A stretch of 32,311 bases of DNA from Deltaproteobacteria bacterium (lineage in GTDB: Bacteria > Desulfobacterota > DSM-4660 > Desulfatiglandales > HGW-15). This document shows, in pieces, positions 22,289 to 29,159 of this stretch. Positions within the stretch are counted from its first letter, which is position 1. Each line of letters starts with the position of its first letter. Made by a program: the position numbers and the translations under genes. The DNA lies in contig CP070840.1 of assembly GCA_020342025.1 (NCBI GenBank), forward strand, positions 3,166,613-3,198,923. The letters run 5' to 3'. Under the pieces are notes generated by a model, which made no database searches, was not told where the DNA came from, and saw only the letters and a program-made list of their open reading frames with translations.

Positions 22289-23245
22289 TTATACCTCAAA
22301 AAGTCGCGTCAATTTTCCATAAGGAACAGGTTCTGAGCTGAAGGGCTCAGGACGAAGCGCCTCGAGCCTCTTGGCCCCGAGCCGGTTCACATATTCCTTG
22401 CGGTCCTTCACACCATAGACCCATTTCTTCAGGAAGTTGTGAAACATCTCCTCACTCTGGGTTTCTCTTTCGTAGAAGGCATAATAGGGCCAATCTATGT
22501 CATAATATCCCGCCAATGGCGAAGGATGCGCGCCCCATGGTTCTTCCACCACAGCATTAACGCGGAATGCGGGCACCAGAGTACGATTGGGGTCACGCAT
22601 GATCACATCCGTGCTCACAATCTCTTCGGCACAGATGATGATCCTCCCACAGCTCTGCAGCCCATACTGGCTTTCGCCCATCATACCCCAGGCCTGCGCG
22701 TTGCCGTAGGGGTCAGACCTCTGGACCTGAATGATTCCCACATCATGCTTGATAGGAGGCACCAGACAGACCCGCTCCCCGGTGAAAGGGGAATGTTGGA
22801 ATTTTAACCTGTTCTTGGCCCCAGAGTTGTTTCGTTCCCAATCAGAGCCTGATCCCAGGATGGTCTTGGTGGCGATGTAGGGCAAATCCAAGGCGCCCGC
22901 AAAATAGGCCAGGTTCAGGGCCAACATGGAGTATTCCTCCATCTCTATCTTGTGGGGAATCTCTTGGGTGAGAGCGCGAACAAAACAGTGGGCCGTGGTT
23001 GGGAGGGGGTTCCAAGTGAAAGAGGCAATAAGGTGTTTAACCACACCCGCGCCTATTAGCTGATCCACAGAGATGAGACAGGTGCAACTGGACAGGGTCA
23101 GATCTTTCTTGCCCTGCCTGATGATTTCATGGGCGGCTGCAAAGGGATCGTGCTGAACAAAACCCCCCAGATAGAGGGTGTCGCCACTCTTGATATGCCG
23201 ATCTATAGCATCGGCCATGGAGGTGAGCTTTTCTTTCTCCGCCAT
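22289..23245 (-). CDS. Class I CoA-transferase, alpha subunit (GctA/IpdA-like)
   Basis: 318 residues, alpha subunit of the same enzyme. Signature parts: SGDTLYLGGFVQHDPFAAAH (19-38), LILTLSSC-like SSCTC region, YSMLALNLAYFAGALDLPYI and the C-terminal VVEEPWGAHPSPLAGYYDID, shared with GctA and IpdA. Class I CoA-transferases swap CoA between an acyl-CoA (often acetyl- or succinyl-CoA) and a free carboxylate. ATG 23245 has only a modest ribosome site (GCAGG). The thiolase gene ends 133 bases upstream; in between is a small tandem repeat (23344-23371). Specific substrate unknown. Confidence 0.88.
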   Translation of the reverse strand: MAEKEKLTSMADAIDRHIKSGDTLYLGGFVQHDPFAAAHEIIRQGKKDLTLSSCTCLISVDQLIGAGVVKHLIASFTWNPLPTTAHCFVRALTQEIPHKIEMEEYSMLALNLAYFAGALDLPYIATKTILGSGSDWERNNSGAKNRLKFQHSPFTGERVCLVPPIKHDVGIIQVQRSDPYGNAQAWGMMGESQYGLQSCGRIIICAEEIVSTDVIMRDPNRTLVPAFRVNAVVEEPWGAHPSPLAGYYDIDWPYYAFYERETQSEEMFHNFLKKWVYGVKDRKEYVNRLGAKRLEALRPEPFSSEPVPYGKLTRLFEV

Positions 23246-23343
23246 TCCAGCCTGCTTTCCTAACTCCTGGGTCTCGCAAATCGATACAGCATCGACTGAT
23301 CAATAGGTCTAAGGGGCAGATGACGTCACAGATCAGGTTGCCA

Positions 23344-23371
23344 ATTCCGCATTTCCAAATCCGCATTCCCT
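23344..23371. repeat. Imperfect tandem 14-bp repeat
   Basis: ATTCCGCATTTCCA (23344) and AATCCGCATTCCCT (23358) agree at 11 of 14 positions. It lies in the operon gap between the thiolase and CoA-transferase alpha genes. Confidence 0.5.
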
Positions 23372-23378
23372 ATTGATA

Positions 23379-24566
23379 TTATCCCTTCTCACTGCCCAAG
23401 ATGGCCACAGCGCTAATCTGTGGCGGGCCTCCGAAGGTGTGGGTAAGACCCAGCCTCGGGTTCTTGATCTGCCGCTCCGGCTGTTCCGCTTTGCCTTGTA
23501 GCTGTTTATAGACTTCGTAGGTCATGCGCAGCCCGCTCGCGCCAATGGGATGTCCAAAGCATTTCAGACCACCATCGGTATTTACGGGCAATCCGCCGTC
23601 GCGGGTAAAAAAGCCAGAGTCCACATCCTCCTTGGCCTGTCCCCGGGGACTGAAACCAAAATCTTCATAGATGAGAAGTTCCGTAATGGAGAAACAGTCG
23701 TGTACTTCGGCGATGTCCAGCTCCTCACGGGGATTCCTGATCCCTGCCATCTCGTAGGCCTTGTGGGAGGATCTGACCAATGCATCAAAGCTAACCCAAC
23801 TGAATCCGGGCCTGAAATGGGGCATGACGGCGTCTGTGGAGATACCGAACCCCTTAAGGTAGATGGGGTCGGATCGGAACTCTTTTGCTTTCGCCGCTGA
23901 TGTGATAATGGCGCAGGCTGCCCCGTCACTGTTGCCGCAACAATCAAAGAGACCTAAGGGCCAAGCGATGATGGGGGCATTGAGAGCCTTTTCCACCGTG
24001 ATTTTATTTTGAAAATGGGCCTTGGGACAAAGGCTCCCGTTGTCATGATTTTTGACCTCTATCTTGGCCAGGGTCTCTTTGCCCTCTTGATCACTCAGCC
24101 CGTAGGTCGTAAAATAGCGCTGTGCAATCAATGCGAAAGAACCTGGAGAGGTCCTCCTCGCCTCATAGACGGGGTGCATTCCCCTACCCGTGCCGAGACC
24201 AGGGTATCCAGTATCTTTTAGCTTCTCCACCCCGATGGCCATGACCATGTCATAGGCCCCACTGGCCACACCCATGCAGGCCTCAAGCAAGGCAATGTGG
24301 CCAGAGGCGCACCAGTTTTCATTGCGAATAATGGGGATACCACCCAGTTTCAGGGAGTCCGCAGCGATGGTTCCTGAGACCCCAATGAGGGGGGCCATGA
24401 CCGTTGAAAGCCAGCATGCCTCAATATCCTCCTTCCCAATTCCTGCATCCTCATAGGCCTCGTAAGCGGCTTCAATGGCCAGATCCTCTGTGCCCATATC
24501 CCATCGCTCACCAAACTTGGAACATCCCATGCCAATAATGGCCACCTGATCTTTAATGCTTCCCAT
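23379..24566 (-). CDS. Thiolase of the SCP2 type (acetyl-CoA C-acyltransferase family)
   Basis: 395 residues. Nucleophile Cys86 in ENWCASGHIALLEA; the HDCF motif (EVHDCFSITE, His289-Asp290-Cys291); and GHPIGASG (His339). The usual C-terminal CxG cysteine is missing (THTFGGPP), as in SCP2-type thiolases, where the HDCF cysteine takes its part. It would cleave a 3-oxoacyl-CoA with CoA, or run in reverse. ATG 24566 overlaps the stop of the upstream gene by 1 base (TAATG), so the two are translationally coupled. DUF35 proteins are established partners of such thiolases (benzoylsuccinyl-CoA thiolase BbsAB; archaeal acetoacetyl-CoA thiolase/HMGS complex), and one is fused to the neighbour here. Confidence 0.92.
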   Translation of the reverse strand: MGSIKDQVAIIGMGCSKFGERWDMGTEDLAIEAAYEAYEDAGIGKEDIEACWLSTVMAPLIGVSGTIAADSLKLGGIPIIRNENWCASGHIALLEACMGVASGAYDMVMAIGVEKLKDTGYPGLGTGRGMHPVYEARRTSPGSFALIAQRYFTTYGLSDQEGKETLAKIEVKNHDNGSLCPKAHFQNKITVEKALNAPIIAWPLGLFDCCGNSDGAACAIITSAAKAKEFRSDPIYLKGFGISTDAVMPHFRPGFSWVSFDALVRSSHKAYEMAGIRNPREELDIAEVHDCFSITELLIYEDFGFSPRGQAKEDVDSGFFTRDGGLPVNTDGGLKCFGHPIGASGLRMTYEVYKQLQGKAEQPERQIKNPRLGLTHTFGGPPQISAVAILGSEKG

Positions 24567-26002
24567 TATACGTTCCTCCCTGTGCTTATGGGTCTACATT
24601 TCCAGAAATAATTATGCATGCCGGCACCGTCATAGATCCTTCTAAAAGCGAGGCCAACGGGCATGCCCACTTTGACATCAGACGGATCACAGTCTGTCAT
24701 CATTCCGTAAAACCTCACTTTGTCCTCCCCCAGTTCTGCAATGGTTTGGACCACAACCGGATCATCGCTTCTTCCGGCAAGGGTATCCCGGGTAAAGGTA
24801 AACACCTCTCCCTCCATATGGGCGATGGGCTCTTCATCAAATTCGTCCTTTGCATTACAACTAAAACAGACACGCTGCACAGGAAATGATAAAACCCCGC
24901 AATTCCGGCACCTGCTTCCGTGGCACCTGATGATGCTCCTGCGGTCCCGCCACGTGGCCGTCGCGGAGGGTATGAGACGAAAGGGTTCACCTGGAACGGT
25001 CTCCACGAGCCCTTTGTAACTCAGGAATCTTGCATAGGAAGGAAGCAATAATTTCTCATTCAGGTATTCTTTCACCTTGCGCTGCTTTCCAGGTTTTTTC
25101 ACTTCTTCTGTCACTTTGAATAACAGGGCATCGGCACCGTCCGCATAGGCTGCCAGTAGCAGTGTGTCCCCGGGCGCTGCCTGCTCCAGGGCGCATACCA
25201 GCATCAAAAGTGGATGGGCTGTGCCACAGTGCCCCACGCCGGAGATCAGGGGGTCCTGTACCTGGGTCTCCAGATCGAATCCCATTTGTTTTGCCAAATC
25301 GGTATGGGTGCGAAGATCCGGGGCAGGGAAAATGACTTTGGAGATATCTTTTGGTTCAAGATCGTATTTCTTCAAGAGACCTGTGACCGCTTCTCTCGTA
25401 TGTTTTGTATAGCCTTCCCCCAAAATGAAGCGTGCCTCCCAGGTTCTCACGAATGTGTCTTCTGGGTTCCTCCAAACATCCATCATTTCATTGCAAATGG
25501 AATAACTCCCCTCAAAGGTGGCGAGCAGATTTTTCTTGCTCACCAAGAGGGCTGCGCCCCCATCACCAAAGGCCTGCTCCTGGTCTGATCTTGGATAGCC
25601 AATTCGGCAATCTGCCGCCGAAACCAATACATTACTGAGAGAGCCGCTCTTCACCGAGTCAAAGGCCGCTTTCAAGGCCCCAGTCCCGGCCCTGAGGGAG
25701 TGGGCAAAATCCGTCGTATCTAATTCCCTTTTCAAGTCCACTGCAGCAGCAATGAGTGCGGAGTTCATCTTTTCAATATATGGCGCACTGGTGGTGGCGA
25801 AGAAGAGTCCCTCTATCTCTCCTTTTTCTTTCCCTTTGATACAGTTAATGGATGCCTCCACAGCCATGGTAATCGCATCTTCGTCATTATTGGCGATACT
25901 TCTCTCTCCGCCAATAGAGTGCCTTCCCCATATCTTGGCAATGATCCCCCGATCCATTCTGAAGATAGGTATGTAACCTGCGCATGAACTGATTCCTACC
26001 AT
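24566..26002 (-). CDS. HMG-CoA-synthase-like domain fused to DUF35 (Zn-ribbon/OB), catalytically degenerate
   Basis: 478 residues. Residues 1-340 resemble archaeal HMG-CoA synthase (start VGISSCAGYIPIFRMDRGII, then IAKIWG; GDGGAALLVS at 146-155). Residues 360-478 are a DUF35 domain: zinc ribbon C365-x2-C368 and C379-x2-C382, then an OB-fold (EGEVFTFTRDTLAGR; GMPVGLAFRRI). In HMG-CoA synthases an ACKAGT-type motif holds the nucleophile; here it reads HSLRAGT, with Leu103 in place of Cys. The FHxPN His motif reads FPAPD (Pro226) and the GN Asn motif GVGHCGTAHP (His258). If the alignment is right, none of the three usual catalytic residues remains. It is translationally coupled to the SCP2-type thiolase and is probably a scaffold or a differently working enzyme. 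First gene of the leftward operon. Confidence 0.85.
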   Translation of the reverse strand: MVGISSCAGYIPIFRMDRGIIAKIWGRHSIGGERSIANNDEDAITMAVEASINCIKGKEKGEIEGLFFATTSAPYIEKMNSALIAAAVDLKRELDTTDFAHSLRAGTGALKAAFDSVKSGSLSNVLVSAADCRIGYPRSDQEQAFGDGGAALLVSKKNLLATFEGSYSICNEMMDVWRNPEDTFVRTWEARFILGEGYTKHTREAVTGLLKKYDLEPKDISKVIFPAPDLRTHTDLAKQMGFDLETQVQDPLISGVGHCGTAHPLLMLVCALEQAAPGDTLLLAAYADGADALLFKVTEEVKKPGKQRKVKEYLNEKLLLPSYARFLSYKGLVETVPGEPFRLIPSATATWRDRRSIIRCHGSRCRNCGVLSFPVQRVCFSCNAKDEFDEEPIAHMEGEVFTFTRDTLAGRSDDPVVVQTIAELGEDKVRFYGMMTDCDPSDVKVGMPVGLAFRRIYDGAGMHNYFWKCRPISTGRNV

Positions 26003-26282
26003 ACTTTACCTCCTCATTTTTGGCTCAACATGGTGAAGAAAACAAGCAACTGGAAACAAGAAACTTCAATTAGGGTTACGAATAGCCGTTTTAAGAGCAC
26101 CTTCAGACAGGCCTGGTGTTCTTGCTTTCCGGGCCTTTCGGCATTTTCGCGTTGACAAGAAAAAAGATTTACGTTAATCGGGATGAGGATAAAATCTAAT
26201 CAACAAACTAATTAAATTTTAAATTAGATGTCAAGGGAATAGTGCCTTAAGATCTCATTTTTGGGCCGAAGGAGGGTCAAGT
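26003..26282. other. Divergent control region between the two acyl-CoA gene sets
   Basis: 280 bases, AT-rich at the right side. TTGACA (26152-26157) plus TAATCG (26175) is a weak plus-strand promoter candidate. The inverted repeats at 26194-26229 are the likely operator (see next entry). No promoter for the leftward operon could be picked out with confidence. Confidence 0.5.
26194..26229. promoter_or_regulatory. Candidate operator: nested inverted repeats
   Basis: A near-perfect 20-bp palindrome CTAATTAAATTTTAAATTAG (26208-26227; only one pair besides the centre mismatched) lies within a larger inverted repeat ATCTAAT (26194-26200) / ATTAGAT (26223-26229). It sits between the possible -10 region and the ribosome binding site of the hydratase gene, where a TetR-type regulator of acyl-CoA genes might act. 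No regulator gene lies in the window. Confidence 0.45.
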
Positions 26283-27062
26283 ATGGGGGCAGAGAAGATT
26301 CAAATTGAGGTTGTCCGAAAGGTGGCCATTGCGACCCTGAATAATCCTCCTGCAAACGCCCTTAGCCCGGAACTGAGGCATGAATTTATGGACAAGCTCA
26401 GGGACATGTGGAAGGATGATGACATATGGGTCCTGGTCATAACAGGGGCGGGTGCAAAATTTTTTGCGGCGGGAGCCGACATTGCCGGTCTTGTGAAGCT
26501 TGACCGCCAAAGCGGGCTGGAGCGGGTTCAAGATGCAAGAAAGTTTTACAGCGGGGTGGCCTATTTTGAAAAGCCTGTGATTGCAGCCATTAACGGCTTG
26601 TGCCTTGGTGGCGGATTGGAGTTGGCCCTGGCCTGTGACATCCGGGTCGCTTCTGAGCATGTGAAACTGGGCGTCCCTGAGGTGAATCTGGGACTTATCC
26701 CTGGGGCTGGGGGAACCCAGCGGCTCCCTCGAACCATTGGACCGGGCTGGGCAAATTATCTGTTGTTTACAGGTGAGAGCATCACTGCCCAGAGAGCCCT
26801 GGAGATCGGTTTGGTCCAGGAAGTGGTTCCTCATGATGGACTCATGGATGCAGCGCTTAGTCTTGCGGACAAAATCAACAGCAAGGGGCCACTGGCTATT
26901 AGGGCAGCTAAGAGGGCATCGTCCAAGGGTCTGCGACACGAGCTGGAGAAGGGCCTGGACATGGAGAATGAGGCATTTTCCGAACTCTGCGGGACGCAGG
27001 ACAAAAAGGAAGGCGTAAAGGCCTTCTTGGAAAAGAGAAAACCCCAATTCAAGGGGAAATAG
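26283..27062 (+). CDS. Enoyl-CoA hydratase/isomerase family protein
   Basis: 259 residues, crotonase fold. Oxyanion-hole and catalytic region VIAAINGLCLGGGLELALAC (99-118) with Glu113, and VPEVNLGLIPGAGGTQRL with Glu133, the two acid/base residues of enoyl-CoA hydratases. An N-terminal VAIATLNNPPANALSPELRH is normal. ATG 26283 has GGAGGG 6 bases upstream. First gene of the rightward set, 76 bases before the acyl-CoA dehydrogenase. It is not a duplicate of the 20669 gene: the two differ in most residues outside the motifs, so they may serve two steps of one pathway. Confidence 0.95.
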   Translation: MGAEKIQIEVVRKVAIATLNNPPANALSPELRHEFMDKLRDMWKDDDIWVLVITGAGAKFFAAGADIAGLVKLDRQSGLERVQDARKFYSGVAYFEKPVIAAINGLCLGGGLELALACDIRVASEHVKLGVPEVNLGLIPGAGGTQRLPRTIGPGWANYLLFTGESITAQRALEIGLVQEVVPHDGLMDAALSLADKINSKGPLAIRAAKRASSKGLRHELEKGLDMENEAFSELCGTQDKKEGVKAFLEKRKPQFKGK

Positions 27063-27138
27063 TGTGCGGCAGATGGGTGCGTATATTGAGCGATCGTTGG
27101 ATTTTCCATAGGGCCGGAAGTAAGGAGGCGTCCAAGAT

Positions 27139-28290
27139 ATGAATCGGAAGTGGTTTACGGAAGATCACCGCATATTTCAGGAAAGTATGCGGCGCTTTGT
27201 GGAAAAGGAGATCACCCCTTATGTTGAGCAGTGGGAAGAGGAGCGAGAGATCCCTCGTGAATTGTGGCATCGACTGGGAGCCCAAGGGTTTCTCTGCCCC
27301 TGCCTGCCCGAAGCGTATGGGGGGTCGGGAGTGGACTACAGCTATTCTGTGATCATCCAGGAAGAACTGAGCCGCTCCACGTGCACCGGGATTTCCACGG
27401 GCGTCCGGGTACACGCTGATATCGTGGTTCCTTATGTGGAAAAGTATGGCACACCGGAGCAGAAAGAGGATGTGCTTCCCGGATGCACTACCGGAGAGAT
27501 CATCATGGCCATAGGTATGACGGAGCCCGATTGCGGTTCAGATCTGGCTGCCCTCAGGACGACTGCCCTCAAGGAGGGAGATGAGTATGTGATTAACGGG
27601 CAGAAGACCTTTATATCTAATGGCATCAACTGTGACTGGGTCGTGCTGGCGGTTAAAACGGATCCAACCGCTGAGCCCTCTTACACCGGAGTTAGCCTTC
27701 TGCTGATCCCTGCAGATGCGTCAGGTTTTTCCAAAGGAAGGAAGTTGCGTAAGATGGGGATGCACTCCCAGGATACGGGGGAACTGATCTTCGAGGACTG
27801 CAGGGTCCCTCAACGTTGTCTACTTGGGGAGGAAGGAAAGGGTTTCCACTACCTCATGGAAAACCTTCAGCAAGAACGACTGGTGGTCTGCGTCGGCGCC
27901 ATAGCCATTGCGGAAAAGATGCTCGAGATCACCCTTGACTATACGCGAAGTCGCAACGTGTTCGGGAAACCCATATCCAGTTTTCAGCATAATGCATTCA
28001 AGCTGGTGGAGATGGCCACAGAAATCGAGTTGGGCCGCACTTTCGTAGAATCTTTAATAGAGGAACATTTGGAAGGCAAGGATATAACACGTCGGGTCTC
28101 TATGGGCAAATGGTGGTTGACGGAAATGGTGAACCGTGTGGCCTATCATGGCGTCCAGCTTCACGGCGGTTACGGTTACATGGAGGAGTACCTGATCTGC
28201 CGGCTTTACCGTGATGTCCGGGTGCAGCCCATCGTGGCGGGCACCAATGAGATCATGAAGCGTATCCTGGCCAAGATGATGGAACTTTGA
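27139..28290 (+). CDS. Acyl-CoA dehydrogenase (LCAD/IVD-like)
   Basis: 383 residues. FAD-binding loop GMTEPDCGSDLAALRT (126-141), ISNGINCDWVVLAVKT and QLHGGYGYMEEYLICRLYRD are present. At the usual SCAD/MCAD catalytic position the sequence is VAGTNEIM (Ala367), so that glutamate is missing, but Glu259 (AIAIAEKMLE) sits where long-chain and isovaleryl-CoA dehydrogenases carry their base. It is therefore probably active, with LCAD-like topology. AGGAGG precedes ATG 27139 by about 10 bases. The dehydrogenase at 19458 has the other catalytic arrangement, so the region holds one enzyme of each kind. Confidence 0.93.
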   Translation: MNRKWFTEDHRIFQESMRRFVEKEITPYVEQWEEEREIPRELWHRLGAQGFLCPCLPEAYGGSGVDYSYSVIIQEELSRSTCTGISTGVRVHADIVVPYVEKYGTPEQKEDVLPGCTTGEIIMAIGMTEPDCGSDLAALRTTALKEGDEYVINGQKTFISNGINCDWVVLAVKTDPTAEPSYTGVSLLLIPADASGFSKGRKLRKMGMHSQDTGELIFEDCRVPQRCLLGEEGKGFHYLMENLQQERLVVCVGAIAIAEKMLEITLDYTRSRNVFGKPISSFQHNAFKLVEMATEIELGRTFVESLIEEHLEGKDITRRVSMGKWWLTEMVNRVAYHGVQLHGGYGYMEEYLICRLYRDVRVQPIVAGTNEIMKRILAKMMEL

Positions 28291-28316
28291 ACTTCCTTTT
28301 CATAGGCTTCTCTTTG

Positions 28317-28354
28317 CCCCAGTCCCTGGTTGTGTATTGTAACAGGGACAGGGG
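28317..28354 (+). other. Strong hairpin between dehydrogenase and MaoC-like genes
   Basis: CCCCAGTCCCTG (28317-28328) pairs with CAGGGACAGGGG (28343-28354), 11 of 12 bp, 14-base loop. No T-run follows, so it may be an mRNA-stabilising or attenuating element rather than a terminator. Confidence 0.55.
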
Positions 28355-28394
28355 GAGTCGGCGAGAGACAGCAAGTTTTTAGGAGGAGCGCGGG

Positions 28395-28841
28395 ATGCCC
28401 AAGTATTTTGAGGATTTCAGGATAGGGGAAACCTTTCGCAGTCCGGCCAAGACGATGGGTGAGGGGGCTATCAGCATGATGGTAAGCCTTGCGGGATTCA
28501 CCCTCCCGCTTTTCCATGACGAGGAGTATGCCAAGGGGACCCATTTCGGTTCAAGAATTGCGCCTGGCCGTTTGACCCTTTTTGTTATGGGAGGATTGGA
28601 GGAACAGATCGGGATCTATGATGAGACGCTCATTGCCCTTGTGGGCCTGGACAAGGTCCGATTCAAGGCACCGCTCAGGGCGGGAGACACCATTCACGTG
28701 GAGTTCGAAGTCGTCCACCTCAAAGAGACGAGCAAGACTGACCGTGGGCTTGTGGTGCACAAGAGCCAATGCGTAAACCAGAGGGGAGAGGTCTTGATCG
28801 AATGTGAGGCCACACACCTGATTCAACGAAGGGCCCCATGA
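28395..28841 (+). CDS. MaoC-like hot-dog domain protein (catalytic dyad altered)
   Basis: 148 residues. The MaoC-type hot-dog pattern is clear: LAGFTLPLFHDEEYAKGTHFGSRIAPG (32-58; the second half is the family's DEEYA...G.RIApG), then LDKVRFKAPLRAGDTIHVEFEV. But the dyad of R-specific 2-enoyl-CoA hydratases, D-x4-H in a (S/T)GDxNPIH motif, is replaced: Phe35 for Asp and Phe40-His41 with the His one place late. Hydratase activity is therefore doubtful; it may be a thioesterase, an assembly partner or an active variant. ATG 28395 has AGGAGGAG upstream. It follows a hairpin. Confidence 0.88.
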   Translation: MPKYFEDFRIGETFRSPAKTMGEGAISMMVSLAGFTLPLFHDEEYAKGTHFGSRIAPGRLTLFVMGGLEEQIGIYDETLIALVGLDKVRFKAPLRAGDTIHVEFEVVHLKETSKTDRGLVVHKSQCVNQRGEVLIECEATHLIQRRAP

Positions 28842-29159
28842 TCCCCCCTCCCCGTTTCGTAAACTGATCTTGCCCTGTTATCCCTTCCCCCACCCTGAGG
28901 CTGTGTCTAGCCAAAGACATGGGTCAGTTTACTCATTTGCAAAACCCACCAGTTTTGCTGTTGAAGTGATTATTCACTATACGGCTTGGTAAAGGAACGC
29001 GGTGGTACATGTGTGAGGCCACGCCCCTTTTCTCGAGGCCATATCCTCACTTCACACCCCTGCGGGGTGCAATCAAAGCGGGGTCCTTTAGGCCTCCGGC
29101 TCGTAGAGCCTACGCCTCGGAGAGCCCGGATTGTTTACTAAAGAGGAAGGGAAAGAGAG
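28842..29159. other. 318-base spacer with inverted repeats, no gene
   Basis: Holds a 9-bp inverted repeat GTAAACTGA (28859-28867) / TCAGTTTAC (28924-28932), a CACCCC-tgc-GGGGTG hairpin (29055-29069) and a GGCTC-gta-GAGCC hairpin near 29098-29110, so it looks like repeat-derived, not coding, sequence. It separates the CaiB-type gene from the MaoC-like gene; separate transcription of the former is possible. Confidence 0.55.

Noticed and set aside
28897..28904. GAGGCTGT after the MaoC-like gene as a fourth copy of the repeat family
   Set aside because: Only 8 bases match and it is 55 bases past the stop; this can be chance.
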